Part shown: positions 17,711-26,200 of the stretch, one piece after another
Position numbering within the stretch: position 1 is the first letter of the stretch
Layout of the letters: every line of letters starts with the position of its first letter
Origin: Ferribacterium limneticum
GTDB taxonomy: Bacteria > Pseudomonadota > Gammaproteobacteria > Burkholderiales > Rhodocyclaceae
Reading direction: 5' to 3'
Assembly (NCBI RefSeq): GCF_020510565.1
Contig: NZ_CP075189.1
Location: 3,332,501 to 3,396,500, forward strand
DNA: 64,000 nucleotides
Program-made: the position numbers and the translations under genes
The notes under the pieces: generated by a model
Told to the model about the DNA's origin: nothing
Databases searched by the model: none
Seen by the model: the letters and a program-made list of their open reading frames with translations, nothing else

Positions 17711-18844
17711 TCACGCGGGAATAACCCCGATTATATCCAGCAGCCGCCGGTTGGCCCGGCGTACATCGAAGCGCACCTCCGCCATGTGCCGACTGCAACG
17801 CCCCATACTTTCGACCAGCTTGGGCTGCTCTATAAATTTCAGCATCGCCTCGACCAAGGCTGGTACATCCCGAACCGGCACTAGAAACCCGTTCTCGCCG
17901 TCAACGACCGTTTCCCGACACCCGGGGGCATCCGTCGTGATAACAGGCCGCCCCATGGCCATCGCCTCCTGGGTACTGCGCGGCACGCCCTCACGGTAAT
18001 AGGAGGGCAGCACAAAAACGCTTGCCTGCCTCAGCCATGGCTGAACATGAACATGCCCAGGCCATTCGAGCACCCCCTCTGCAACCCAGTGCTCAACCTC
18101 CGAAAGGCCTATTCCGCCGGGACTCGACTCTAGGCCGCCGAGCAAGACAAACCGGGCCTCAGGAACAAGCTGTTTGAGCAGCCTTGCCGCAGAAGCAAAT
18201 TCTGCGATGCCCTTTTCCCGCAACAGACGCGCAGCGAGCAGAAATGTCAGAGGGGAAAAAACCGGTGGCTCCGCGCTCCACTCATCAAGATCAACCCCGA
18301 TGCCACCAAGCACGAATGAACTTTCGTGGCGGACCATCCCGAGACGAGAAAACTCATCCCGGTCATCGTCATTAAGGAATACGATAGTCCCCGCTCGCGA
18401 CAGAGCCAATTTGTACAAACGGCTCACGACGAAACGCAACATGCGTCGTTTGAACGATTCACCTTTATCCGATACCGAAAAAACGTATCCCAAACCCTCG
18501 ATCATCGCAATCCGATGCGGCACTCCTGCCAACCACGCAGCCAGAGTCCCGAAAATCACAGGCTTGATGAAATAAGCGAGAGCAACGTCCGGACGCAGTC
18601 GGCGTAACAAAACAGTCAGGCGTATGGTATCCAGCAGATCGCGCCATGGACTCATCCCCGTACGCTGCAAACTAAAGTCCACAGGCTGCGCGCCAAGCGC
18701 ACTGACCTCGCCTCTCAAATCTTCGTCATAATCCGGAGCGAGCGCAAGAACACGGAAATTTTCCTCGACTAGTTGGCGAATCAGTGGACCGCGGAAATTG
18801 ACCAGGGAAAATGCCTGGCTGGAAACTATGGCGACCGTCTTCAT
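17711..18844 (-). CDS. Family 4 glycosyltransferase (PglA-like)
   Basis: Retaining GT-B glycosyltransferase of 377 aa. The N-terminal domain begins MKTVAIVSSQAFSLVNFRGP and contains YFIKPVIFGTLAAWLAGVP followed by IEGLGYVF, a pattern seen in PglA-type enzymes that add the second sugar to a bacillosamine-like lipid-linked sugar. The C-terminal donor site has the GT4 E-x7-E motif in YREGVPRSTQEAMAMGRPVI (about 282-301). The match to PglA fits the presence of a PglF/CapD-type dehydratase and a PglC-type transferase in the same locus. It lies 2 bases after another GT4 gene. The specific sugar is inferred only. Confidence 0.88.
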   Translation of the reverse strand: MKTVAIVSSQAFSLVNFRGPLIRQLVEENFRVLALAPDYDEDLRGEVSALGAQPVDFSLQRTGMSPWRDLLDTIRLTVLLRRLRPDVALAYFIKPVIFGTLAAWLAGVPHRIAMIEGLGYVFSVSDKGESFKRRMLRFVVSRLYKLALSRAGTIVFLNDDDRDEFSRLGMVRHESSFVLGGIGVDLDEWSAEPPVFSPLTFLLAARLLREKGIAEFASAARLLKQLVPEARFVLLGGLESSPGGIGLSEVEHWVAEGVLEWPGHVHVQPWLRQASVFVLPSYYREGVPRSTQEAMAMGRPVITTDAPGCRETVVDGENGFLVPVRDVPALVEAMLKFIEQPKLVESMGRCSRHMAEVRFDVRRANRRLLDIIGVIPA

Positions 18845-18846
18845 CC

Positions 18847-19944
18847 CTAACCAGCTCTCTGCGCATAGAGATCAAGCCACTTGTCCACCGCCCTGGACAG
18901 GGAAAAATGGTCAATAACCCGCTCACGGGCCAGCCCGCCAAGGCGATCGAGTTCCTCCTTAGGCAGACTCAGGGCATGATCAAGCACTGCAGCAAGGGCC
19001 TTTGAATCCCTTACCCCAACAAGAAAGCCAACCTCACCAAGCAACTCTCTGGTGCCGCCGGCATCGGTAACCACAGCCACCTTGCCGCAGGCCATGGCCT
19101 CGGCTGCAACAATAGCAAATCCCTCCCATGCCGAAGAAAGGACAAACAAGTCGACGGCGTTCAGCAAATCAGGAATGTTTTCTCGAATCCCCAGGAAGGA
19201 AACCGTCTGCTCTATCCCCAGGTGAGCAGCCAAGCTTTCCAGTTGCCCGCGTAGAGCCCCATCACCAACTATCCAGAGCTTGATCCGGGTCCGATTCCAT
19301 GTGACTTCCTGCCAGGCATGCAGGAGATTTGAAAAATCCTTCGCTTCGACAAGACGGCCGACTGCGATCACCACGCGCTCGTCATCACCAATCCCTTCCT
19401 GCTGCCGGGTGGCCTGACGATTGATGGTGTTAGCACAAAACCTAGTCGTATCGATACCGTTGGGTACAACCAACATTCCCCCCTTGGGAATTGCTCTCTT
19501 TGCCTCAAAAGCCACCACCGCTTCCCGGCTAACATTCGTCGTAACATCAGCCAGCCTGTGCGTCAGCCGATAGGCCAGCATCCGCAGCCGCCCACCTTCA
19601 TGCGTGCTATGCGCAGTACAGACCAAACGGGGAACAGCCACCGACAAACGCGCAATACGAGCCAGGATATTGGCATGAAACATATGGCTATGCACGACAT
19701 TGGGCCTAAACTCGCCGATCACGCTACGCAGGCGCCTTAGGACCCGGAGCAAGCCAAATACCGATTTGTCCGCTTCCAGATCATGCAGCACAACACCGGG
19801 GGATTTGGGTCGCACCCGGACACTCCCCGTCAAATAGGCAATCGCGACTTCATGCCCGAGGCGGTGCAAGGCATCGGCCAGATCGGCAAGCTGCCTTTCT
19901 GCCCCGCCAACACCAAGCCCAGTGATGAGCATGAGAATCCTCAT
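18847..19944 (-). CDS. Family 4 glycosyltransferase
   Basis: GT-B retaining glycosyltransferase of 365 aa, starting MRILMLITGLGVGGAERQLA with the GGAE signature of GT4 enzymes. The second domain has VIAVGRLVEAKDFSNLLHAW and the E-x7-E motif in SSAWEGFAIVAAEAMACGK (about 275-293). The ATG at 19944 overlaps the upstream GT2 stop as ATGA, which decides the start; the longer frame would add 17 residues. It precedes the PglA-like gene by 2 bases. Substrate unknown. Confidence 0.9.
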   Translation of the reverse strand: MRILMLITGLGVGGAERQLADLADALHRLGHEVAIAYLTGSVRVRPKSPGVVLHDLEADKSVFGLLRVLRRLRSVIGEFRPNVVHSHMFHANILARIARLSVAVPRLVCTAHSTHEGGRLRMLAYRLTHRLADVTTNVSREAVVAFEAKRAIPKGGMLVVPNGIDTTRFCANTINRQATRQQEGIGDDERVVIAVGRLVEAKDFSNLLHAWQEVTWNRTRIKLWIVGDGALRGQLESLAAHLGIEQTVSFLGIRENIPDLLNAVDLFVLSSAWEGFAIVAAEAMACGKVAVVTDAGGTRELLGEVGFLVGVRDSKALAAVLDHALSLPKEELDRLGGLARERVIDHFSLSRAVDKWLDLYAQRAG

Positions 19945-21077
19945 TTTGGTCCGCCTCCCGAAACCCTGTCGGCTCCTTGCCAGGCAGACCGGCATAACAC
20001 AGCGGAATCACGTGAAAATGCCCGCAACAAAGGCTTGCAAAAAAATCGCCAGGTACGCAGCCCAAACATGCCCGCGTCGACAAGCCGGGCATATGCCGGC
20101 GAAGGCTTCGGCATCAGGAGCAGACACAGGAAAAATATCCTGAAGCGTGCGCCCCTCCCAAATCTCGTGTGGGAATCAAGCAGCAACTCGCGGAGAAAAT
20201 CCCTCCCCCCAAGATCACCAGAATGGATGACCAACACGACGTGACGGCGCACAAACGTGGCAAGCTGGGCTCGGCTCGACAAATATTGGCAAACAAAATA
20301 CCTGCTCGCTTCGATGTTCATCCTGCTGCTCATTCGCGCAATGTTTGAACAATAACAAATGAATACTCCGTGAGCAGCATCGAAATACATTGTTTCTCCG
20401 GCATCGAAACAGCGTATGGCAAATCCCCAGTCCTGATGTTTTCCCTGCTGCGAATCGAAAAGCGTACCTTTATGATTTTGTCTGAACAGACTCAGTGTCG
20501 AACTTCTAACATCGCCATTATCGCCGAATATATAGTCCCTCATATTCTGCCCCGAATATGCCACGATGTCAGACTGAATGACGAAATCATTTTCTACGAT
20601 GGAAAAATTTCCAAAAATCACACCACATGACATTTTCATGTGCAGATCAATACGATGTCTTATATGGTCATCGGCAAAAAAGTCGTCACTATCGAGGAAA
20701 AACACAAAATCCCCGACAGCCGCCCTGAATCCCATATTCCTCGAATCCGCTGCATTACTCTTTGCCGCCTTCTCGATCAGAGTGGCATTGTCTCGAGTTG
20801 CAAGCAAAGCCCGCAACTGCTCGACATCTTCAGAACAGTCATCAACGACAATAATTTCACAGACGAACTCGCCCGCCGCCACGGATATCGACTGCAAAGC
20901 CTTTTGCAGATAGTCAGAACTGTTGTACGCAGGGATAACCACCGAAACCAGCGGTGTAACGCGGCGACTATCGAGCCCCCCCCCCGCATCGGGCTGCTGC
21001 GTGCATTTCCCGACATTCGTCCGGTCGCCTGCAGGCTCCACTAATAGAACCGGAGTCGGTAAATTTCCTGGACGCAT
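19941..21077 (-). CDS. Family 2 glycosyltransferase with a coding G10 tract
   Basis: GT-A glycosyltransferase of 378 aa. A 40-residue N-terminal extension precedes the fold, which opens VSVVIPAYNSSDYLQKAL (about 45-62) and has EIIVVDDCSEDVE and the DxD in FVFFLDSDDFF. Codons 31-34 hold an uninterrupted run of ten G, so a one-base change in tract length would truncate the protein before its catalytic part. A purine-rich site (AGGCGG) stands about 7 bases before the ATG. The middle of the gene (about 20300-20900) is visibly richer in A/T than its neighbours, which suggests horizontal acquisition. It overlaps the next GT4 gene by four bases. Confidence 0.88.
   Translation of the reverse strand: MRPGNLPTPVLLVEPAGDRTNVGKCTQQPDAGGGLDSRRVTPLVSVVIPAYNSSDYLQKALQSISVAAGEFVCEIIVVDDCSEDVEQLRALLATRDNATLIEKAAKSNAADSRNMGFRAAVGDFVFFLDSDDFFADDHIRHRIDLHMKMSCGVIFGNFSIVENDFVIQSDIVAYSGQNMRDYIFGDNGDVRSSTLSLFRQNHKGTLFDSQQGKHQDWGFAIRCFDAGETMYFDAAHGVFICYCSNIARMSSRMNIEASRYFVCQYLSSRAQLATFVRRHVVLVIHSGDLGGRDFLRELLLDSHTRFGRGARFRIFFLCLLLMPKPSPAYARLVDAGMFGLRTWRFFCKPLLRAFSRDSAVLCRSAWQGADRVSGGGPK
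20976..20985 (-). repeat. G10 homopolymer tract inside a glycosyltransferase gene
   Basis: Ten consecutive G on the coding strand, within codons 31-34 and between the likely start and the first conserved GT2 motif. This is the position and length expected of a slipped-strand phase-variation switch. Confidence 0.85.
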
Positions 21078-21088
21078 CGATCGACCGC

Positions 21089-22531
21089 CTATTTCCGGAA
21101 CTTGGTAGTCCTAGCTGGCAGCGACAGCAGCAGGAGTTCGGAAACGAAATGGCAACTTCCCCCAACAGAAGCGCACTCCCTTGCCATATCCCTGTTATCT
21201 GGCGGCAAGGACAGCCACGAAATGGCCAGGCGTTCGGATATATGCCCGTCTGCCCGGCGCAGCAAGCGACGATTGAGCATTCCCCCCGGCACGGAGGATT
21301 GCCGCAAGCTAACAGGCGCCAGGATCCTCTCTTCCTTGACTTGCGCAACCTCCTTCAAGGTATTCGGCTCGTATTTCAGAACTGCGTTTCCAATTTCTGG
21401 CTGGGAAACACGCTCGAACAAGTCGCTTCCTCGAACCTCGACACCAGAAAAAGTAATTTCACGCTGGATGGTCCCGCCTCCGCGGGGATCCCAGCGATAA
21501 GTCCAGTTGCTTGACTGGGCGATTTGCCAGGCCCGTTCTTCGCGCCGTGCGTGAAACAGCTGCGAGAATCCCCGAGCATCGAATTTCAGATAGGAAATAA
21601 CGACTTTCCCTCGCCCGTCAAAACCGAGGCGGACATTGTTGAACAAGCCGCTCCCCTTGGGCACGGCATCCACGACTTCGGCATTTTGAGGCGTTATCGG
21701 CAGTAACAGAGCCTTTCCACGACTGTCCTGCCAGGATTTCAGGTCACGACTCCGGGCGTAAGCAACATGGAAATTGGTCTCGACCCGGAAGTTTTCCCGC
21801 CACACCCAAGCCACATGAAAAAAACCGTCATTTCCCCGTACGAAGCCGGTGTGATAGGCATTTACCGGTCGATTTGGGTGGGCCGGGGCGAACAGGGGCT
21901 GATCAAGCCAGCGAATCCAATGTCCCGCTTCAAAACGGTTAACTATTTCCGTCCCATCGCCGCTGCTTCCGAACCGGTATGAATAGCCCAGGCTCCCATC
22001 TGGAAAGCGAAAGAAGTTGGGATAAGTTGCACGCTCTTCCTCTCGCCCCACCATAGTCTGCAAGCGACCAAGCGATGCCAAGTCATCCCGCCTGGCCATG
22101 CGCGCATAGACCAGTTGCGAGGCATGCATATTGCCTGAAACGTGGAGCAATCCGTCATCATCCAGCGCCAGTGCGATGAAGTTATGCGAATCCCAACCAA
22201 GGAAACGGGATGGCAGGCGAACCTTTTCAATTTTTCCGAAGCACTTGTTGACCCGGCTGATCGTCAGCCACCGTTCGGCATCGTAGTAGGCTAGATATAC
22301 GAAGTCGTCCGTTTCCATGGAGTCAAAGTCCACCTGCACTCCGCCCCATACCTGATCAACCAGAAGCGTTCCCGGCAAGGACTGACATTTACGCTGAGGG
22401 TCTTTTTTGGGCCCAGCATGAGACTGCTCCCAGTACATGGAGAATGCCAGAAGTACGGAACACACGAGCACTCGGCAGACATTGACTGTCTGGCTTCGAA
22501 ATACATAACGGACTACACAGTCAGCCATCAT
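21089..22531 (-). CDS. Exported BNR-repeat (beta-propeller) protein, possible polysaccharide lyase or hydrolase
   Basis: A 480-aa protein with an N-terminal hydrophobic signal-like segment (about 17-35), then a body resembling the BNR_4 beta-propeller family. Indicative stretches are DDDGLLHVSGNMHASQLVYAR (about 121-141), TYPNFFRFPDGSLGYSYR, and GNDGFFHVAWVWRE with repeated aromatic/Asp-box-like turns. BNR_4 proteins include polysaccharide lyases of the ulvan type, and lyases are often encoded in exopolysaccharide loci to trim or release the polymer. Here it would act in the periplasm. A catalytic assignment cannot be made by eye. Upstream and downstream neighbours are both GT2 genes on the same strand. 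Confidence 0.7.
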   Translation of the reverse strand: MMADCVVRYVFRSQTVNVCRVLVCSVLLAFSMYWEQSHAGPKKDPQRKCQSLPGTLLVDQVWGGVQVDFDSMETDDFVYLAYYDAERWLTISRVNKCFGKIEKVRLPSRFLGWDSHNFIALALDDDGLLHVSGNMHASQLVYARMARRDDLASLGRLQTMVGREEERATYPNFFRFPDGSLGYSYRFGSSGDGTEIVNRFEAGHWIRWLDQPLFAPAHPNRPVNAYHTGFVRGNDGFFHVAWVWRENFRVETNFHVAYARSRDLKSWQDSRGKALLLPITPQNAEVVDAVPKGSGLFNNVRLGFDGRGKVVISYLKFDARGFSQLFHARREERAWQIAQSSNWTYRWDPRGGGTIQREITFSGVEVRGSDLFERVSQPEIGNAVLKYEPNTLKEVAQVKEERILAPVSLRQSSVPGGMLNRRLLRRADGHISERLAISWLSLPPDNRDMARECASVGGSCHFVSELLLLSLPARTTKFRK

Positions 22532-22594
22532 CGGCAGGAGGACTCATAAGTTGCTGAAATGGACAATACTCTTCGGCTCAGATGCCCGCACAAA

Positions 22595-23563
22595 TCACGC
22601 CCGAAGCAAATCCTTGACATAACTTTTCCAGCCACTGAAAAACCGGTATTGCCCGCGCATGAATAGCAAGGTGGCCGGCCAAAAGCGGCGCCATCGAGCC
22701 TGGCTCAACACATTTACTCTTGCCCTCAGGGCGCTACTCTCCATTGCAATATTGTCAAAGCCGGTAGCTAGCGCGGCGCCAAAGCCAAGAGGCAGCAGAA
22801 CTTTAGGGCCAAGTTGCCTCAGACGCGATTCGAATAGATCGAGACGTTGAATTCGCTCAAGGCACGATGGCAGCGAATCCTTGCCACGCAAATCAATGAA
22901 CAGATCAAGCCAGCCAAGCTTCCTGATACTGCTTGAAATCGAAACCGATACATTTGTCCCGTGCCGACGATAATACTGCAAGACAAGCGGGAATATTTTC
23001 TTGGCACCAAGGCATACAGCCACCTGGCTGATCCAGCCATCATGCGATAACGAATTGTCCAGAAATGGCATGAAAAGCGGCAAGACGCTGGAGCGCACAG
23101 CCATGCAACAGCCCATGACGAAATAGTCGTCGCTCAAACCCAAGGCTCGAGTTTGCTCAAGCTTTGTCAGGCCAGTTCGCGTGCCGTCGGCAAGAACAAT
23201 CTCAGCATCGTTCATGAACAGCAGGCTTTGCGGATGCATATGGAACCATACCTCTACCCGCTGCAGCTTTTCCGGAAACCAGACATCATCCTGATCACTG
23301 AGAAAAATGATGTCCCCGGTACACAAACCGATCGCCCGCTGGAAATTCCTGACATAGCCGAGCCTGGATTCATTGCGATATATGTGTACAGCGAACGGGA
23401 TTTCGCGCGAAAACTGTTCAACGATGGACAAAGTCTCGTCGGACGAACCGTCGTCGCACACCACCAATTCGTCAGGCAATCGCCCCTGACTGGCAATACT
23501 ATCCAGTTGCTCGCGGATATAGGGCGCACCGTTGTACGTCGCCATGGCTATCGATATCTTCAT
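22595..23563 (-). CDS. Family 2 glycosyltransferase (rhamnosyltransferase-like)
   Basis: GT-A glycosyltransferase of 322 aa starting MKISIAMATYNGAPYIREQL, with ELVVCDDGSSDETL and a DxD in IIFLSDQDDVWFP (about 90-102). The LSDQDDVW form and the later SHDGWISQVAV loop are typical of the GT2 subgroup often annotated as rhamnosyltransferases, but no dTDP-rhamnose genes occur here, so the sugar is uncertain. It follows the flippase gene by 12 bases. Confidence 0.87.
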   Translation of the reverse strand: MKISIAMATYNGAPYIREQLDSIASQGRLPDELVVCDDGSSDETLSIVEQFSREIPFAVHIYRNESRLGYVRNFQRAIGLCTGDIIFLSDQDDVWFPEKLQRVEVWFHMHPQSLLFMNDAEIVLADGTRTGLTKLEQTRALGLSDDYFVMGCCMAVRSSVLPLFMPFLDNSLSHDGWISQVAVCLGAKKIFPLVLQYYRRHGTNVSVSISSSIRKLGWLDLFIDLRGKDSLPSCLERIQRLDLFESRLRQLGPKVLLPLGFGAALATGFDNIAMESSALRARVNVLSQARWRRFWPATLLFMRGQYRFFSGWKSYVKDLLRA

Positions 23564-23575
23564 GGTCTCGGATTT

Positions 23576-25015
23576 CTATTGAGGCTGGGTACGCCAGTAA
23601 CGAATGGCAAAAAATCCAGCAAAACCGGCAAGCAACCAAAGGCTCGACAAAAGCACCAAGCGCCCAACAAAATTCGTCAATTGGGAAAATGCGAGTGAGC
23701 CAAGCAGAATCAGAAAAATTGTCAGATGAACGCGGGTAATAGCCTTGCCTAGTTGCGGCGAACAACGACGGGCAAGCCCGTTCAGAAGAAGCGAATCGAT
23801 CACGCAGCGACACGACCATGCAGCTGCCGCCCCCTCGATGCCGAAAAGCATGATGCCAAAATAAAGCAGCAACCCAAACACGGGAAGTTCAACGCAGTGC
23901 AGCTTTGCCGGCAGATCGGCGCGCCCGAGGCTCTGCATCCAGTTAAAGGAAGGACGGGCCAGCACGTTGACCAGCCAGCCGACAACCATCCAACGTACCA
24001 TGTCGGCGGAATTCTCGGCAAATTCGGATCCCAACCAGAGACTGAGCAATTCATGGGGAAACAGGAAAATCACAGCTAATGGCGGCAGCAGCAGCAGGAA
24101 TCCCATTTGACCAGCAAAAACAAGCAGATGCACCCCGTGTTCGCCTTTCCTCTGATGGGAAGACGTCAAGATGGGAAAAACAGCAGTCATCAGCGACTGC
24201 GGCAATATCTGCAAACGCGACATCACCTCGAACGGGGGAACGTAGTATGCAACCGCCGAAGCACCTGCCACCGCGCCAATGGCGAATCGGTCAAAATACA
24301 TCATCAGCGGACTGACGACATTCGAAACCGAAAGCCAGCCAGCAAAACTCAATAAAGGACGTAACCACACAGAATCGGGAAGACAGGGGGAACTCAGCGC
24401 CGCTTCGACCTTCCGGGCCAGGCGCCAGAAAAAAAACAATGACAGGACCCGCAGACCTATGATCCCCGCTGTCAATACAGGCAGACTCGGCCATATCTGG
24501 GTCAACAGGACAGGCAACAGAAAGTTCAGGGAACCGACAAACATCCTGACCCTGGCGACATCCCGAAAGCGGAGGTGCGCTTCCAGAACACCGACCAGTC
24601 CCGATGAAACGACGACGACAGGAATACTCAGTGCCAGGAAACAGAAGGCGTGGCGAGCCTCGGCATCGAGGTTTGGCATCAGATGCAACATGGGCACAAC
24701 AAAAGGAACGACTGCGAGAAGAATCAATCCACCCAAGACACCCAGTCCAAGCATCAAACAGAGCGCCGTCCAGATGAGCCGGACTGGCACACCACCTTTT
24801 TCCTGACCCAGATGGTCAGAAACCATCTGGGTTAGGGTGCGCCCCAAACCGAGATCAAAAAGACTGAAATATCCGGCAATCGCCCAGACAATGCTGAGCA
24901 AGCCAAAGCGCTCGGTACCCAGTTCGTTGATCAACAGAGGAAAGGCGCCGACACCGACTAGCATCGGGAAACCACTTCCCAGCATGACCCAGGCAGCATT
25001 TCTGAGCATGGCCAT
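23576..25015 (-). CDS. Wzx-type oligosaccharide flippase
   Basis: MOP-superfamily membrane protein of 479 aa with about twelve hydrophobic segments. The N-terminus MAMLRNAAWVMLGSGFPMLV is followed by the family-typical ERFGLLSIVWAIAGYFSLFDLGLGRTLTQ (about 35-63). It would move the undecaprenyl-linked repeat unit across the inner membrane. It is the second gene transcribed in the polysaccharide block after galE, with an 83-base gap between them that shows no clear terminator. No Wzy or chain-length regulator is recognisable alongside it. Confidence 0.9.
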   Translation of the reverse strand: MAMLRNAAWVMLGSGFPMLVGVGAFPLLINELGTERFGLLSIVWAIAGYFSLFDLGLGRTLTQMVSDHLGQEKGGVPVRLIWTALCLMLGLGVLGGLILLAVVPFVVPMLHLMPNLDAEARHAFCFLALSIPVVVVSSGLVGVLEAHLRFRDVARVRMFVGSLNFLLPVLLTQIWPSLPVLTAGIIGLRVLSLFFFWRLARKVEAALSSPCLPDSVWLRPLLSFAGWLSVSNVVSPLMMYFDRFAIGAVAGASAVAYYVPPFEVMSRLQILPQSLMTAVFPILTSSHQRKGEHGVHLLVFAGQMGFLLLLPPLAVIFLFPHELLSLWLGSEFAENSADMVRWMVVGWLVNVLARPSFNWMQSLGRADLPAKLHCVELPVFGLLLYFGIMLFGIEGAAAAWSCRCVIDSLLLNGLARRCSPQLGKAITRVHLTIFLILLGSLAFSQLTNFVGRLVLLSSLWLLAGFAGFFAIRYWRTQPQ

Positions 25016-25098
25016 CAGTCGTAACCAAAATTACTACGAATGCACCCCGTGGCAGCGGTGACGAGGAAGAGCATTGATCTTCCCTGACTCAAACTGGA

Positions 25099-26109
25099 TT
25101 ACCGAAACCCATTCGGATTATTGCTCTGCCAACGCCAGGCATCGACACACATTGCATCCATATTTCTTTCTGCGCGCCAGCCGAGGAGTTCGGCAGCAAA
25201 AGCCGGATCGGCGTAGCAGGAGGCCACGTCGCCAGACCTGCGCGGTGCCAGCTCATAAGGTATCGGGCGGCTACTCGCTTTTTCGAATGCTTTGACCACG
25301 TCGAGCACGCTGTAACCGGTACCCGTACCAAGGTTTACCTCGAAACATTGCGCCTCGTTCAGGCGCTCAAGCGCCTTGAGATGGCCGAGAGCCAGGTCGA
25401 CGACATGGATGTAGTCGCGCACGCCGGTGCCGTCGGGGGTCGGGTAGTCGTTTCCCCAGACCTTCAGTTGCTCACGCCGGCCGACGGCGACTTGGGCGAC
25501 GAAGGGCATCAGGTTGTTCGGGATACCTTGGGGGTCTTCGCCGATCAGGCCGCTTTCGTGCGCGCCAACCGGGTTGAAATAGCGCAGGATGCCGACTCGC
25601 CAGGTTGGATCGGAGCGATAGAAGTCGCGCAGCATGTCTTCGATGACGAGCTTGGTCCGGCCGTAGGGGTTGGTGGCCGAGAGCGGGTGATCTTCGGTCA
25701 GTGGCAGGAACTGCGGTTCGCCGTAGACGGTGGCTGAGGAACTGAAAACGAGGGTCTTGACACCGCACTCGCCCATGGCGCTGAGCAGGCGATGCGTGCC
25801 GATGACATTGTTGTCGTAGTATTCAAGTGGTTTTTCGACGGATTCGCCGACTGCCTTGAGTCCGGCAAAATGGATGACCGCCTGGCAATCAAACTGGCGC
25901 AAGGCGGCAGCCACGGCGGCCTGGTCGCGAATGTCTCCCTCAACGCAAGTGACTTTCTTCCCGGTGATGGCCTCGACGCGTTTCAACGATTCCCGATGGC
26001 TATTGGAAAAGTTGTCGAAAACGACCACTTCCTGACCGGATTGGAGAAGTTCGACGCAGGTATGCGAGCCGATATAGCCGGCTCCGCCAGTCACGAAAAT
26101 CATCGTCAT
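25099..26109 (-). CDS. galE: UDP-glucose 4-epimerase
   Basis: Interconverts UDP-glucose and UDP-galactose (some members also the GlcNAc/GalNAc pair). The 336-aa protein has [10 protein letters not shown] near residue 8, the SSSATVYG motif, the catalytic YGRTKLVIE, and [24 protein letters not shown], all diagnostic of GalE. Start at M1 or M3. It opens the polysaccharide block on the side of the aromatic amino acid operon, separated from ligE by about 90 bases. Confidence 0.96.
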   Translation of the reverse strand: MTMIFVTGGAGYIGSHTCVELLQSGQEVVVFDNFSNSHRESLKRVEAITGKKVTCVEGDIRDQAAVAAALRQFDCQAVIHFAGLKAVGESVEKPLEYYDNNVIGTHRLLSAMGECGVKTLVFSSSATVYGEPQFLPLTEDHPLSATNPYGRTKLVIEDMLRDFYRSDPTWRVGILRYFNPVGAHESGLIGEDPQGIPNNLMPFVAQVAVGRREQLKVWGNDYPTPDGTGVRDYIHVVDLALGHLKALERLNEAQCFEVNLGTGTGYSVLDVVKAFEKASSRPIPYELAPRRSGDVASCYADPAFAAELLGWRAERNMDAMCVDAWRWQSNNPNGFR

Positions 26110-26200
26110 TCGCCGTGGAAAATAAAGGTTGGATTTTACCCGCTCGGGCCCCGTGGCGCATTACAACCAAGGTAAAGAATTGGCGTCGGGCTGGCCTGGG

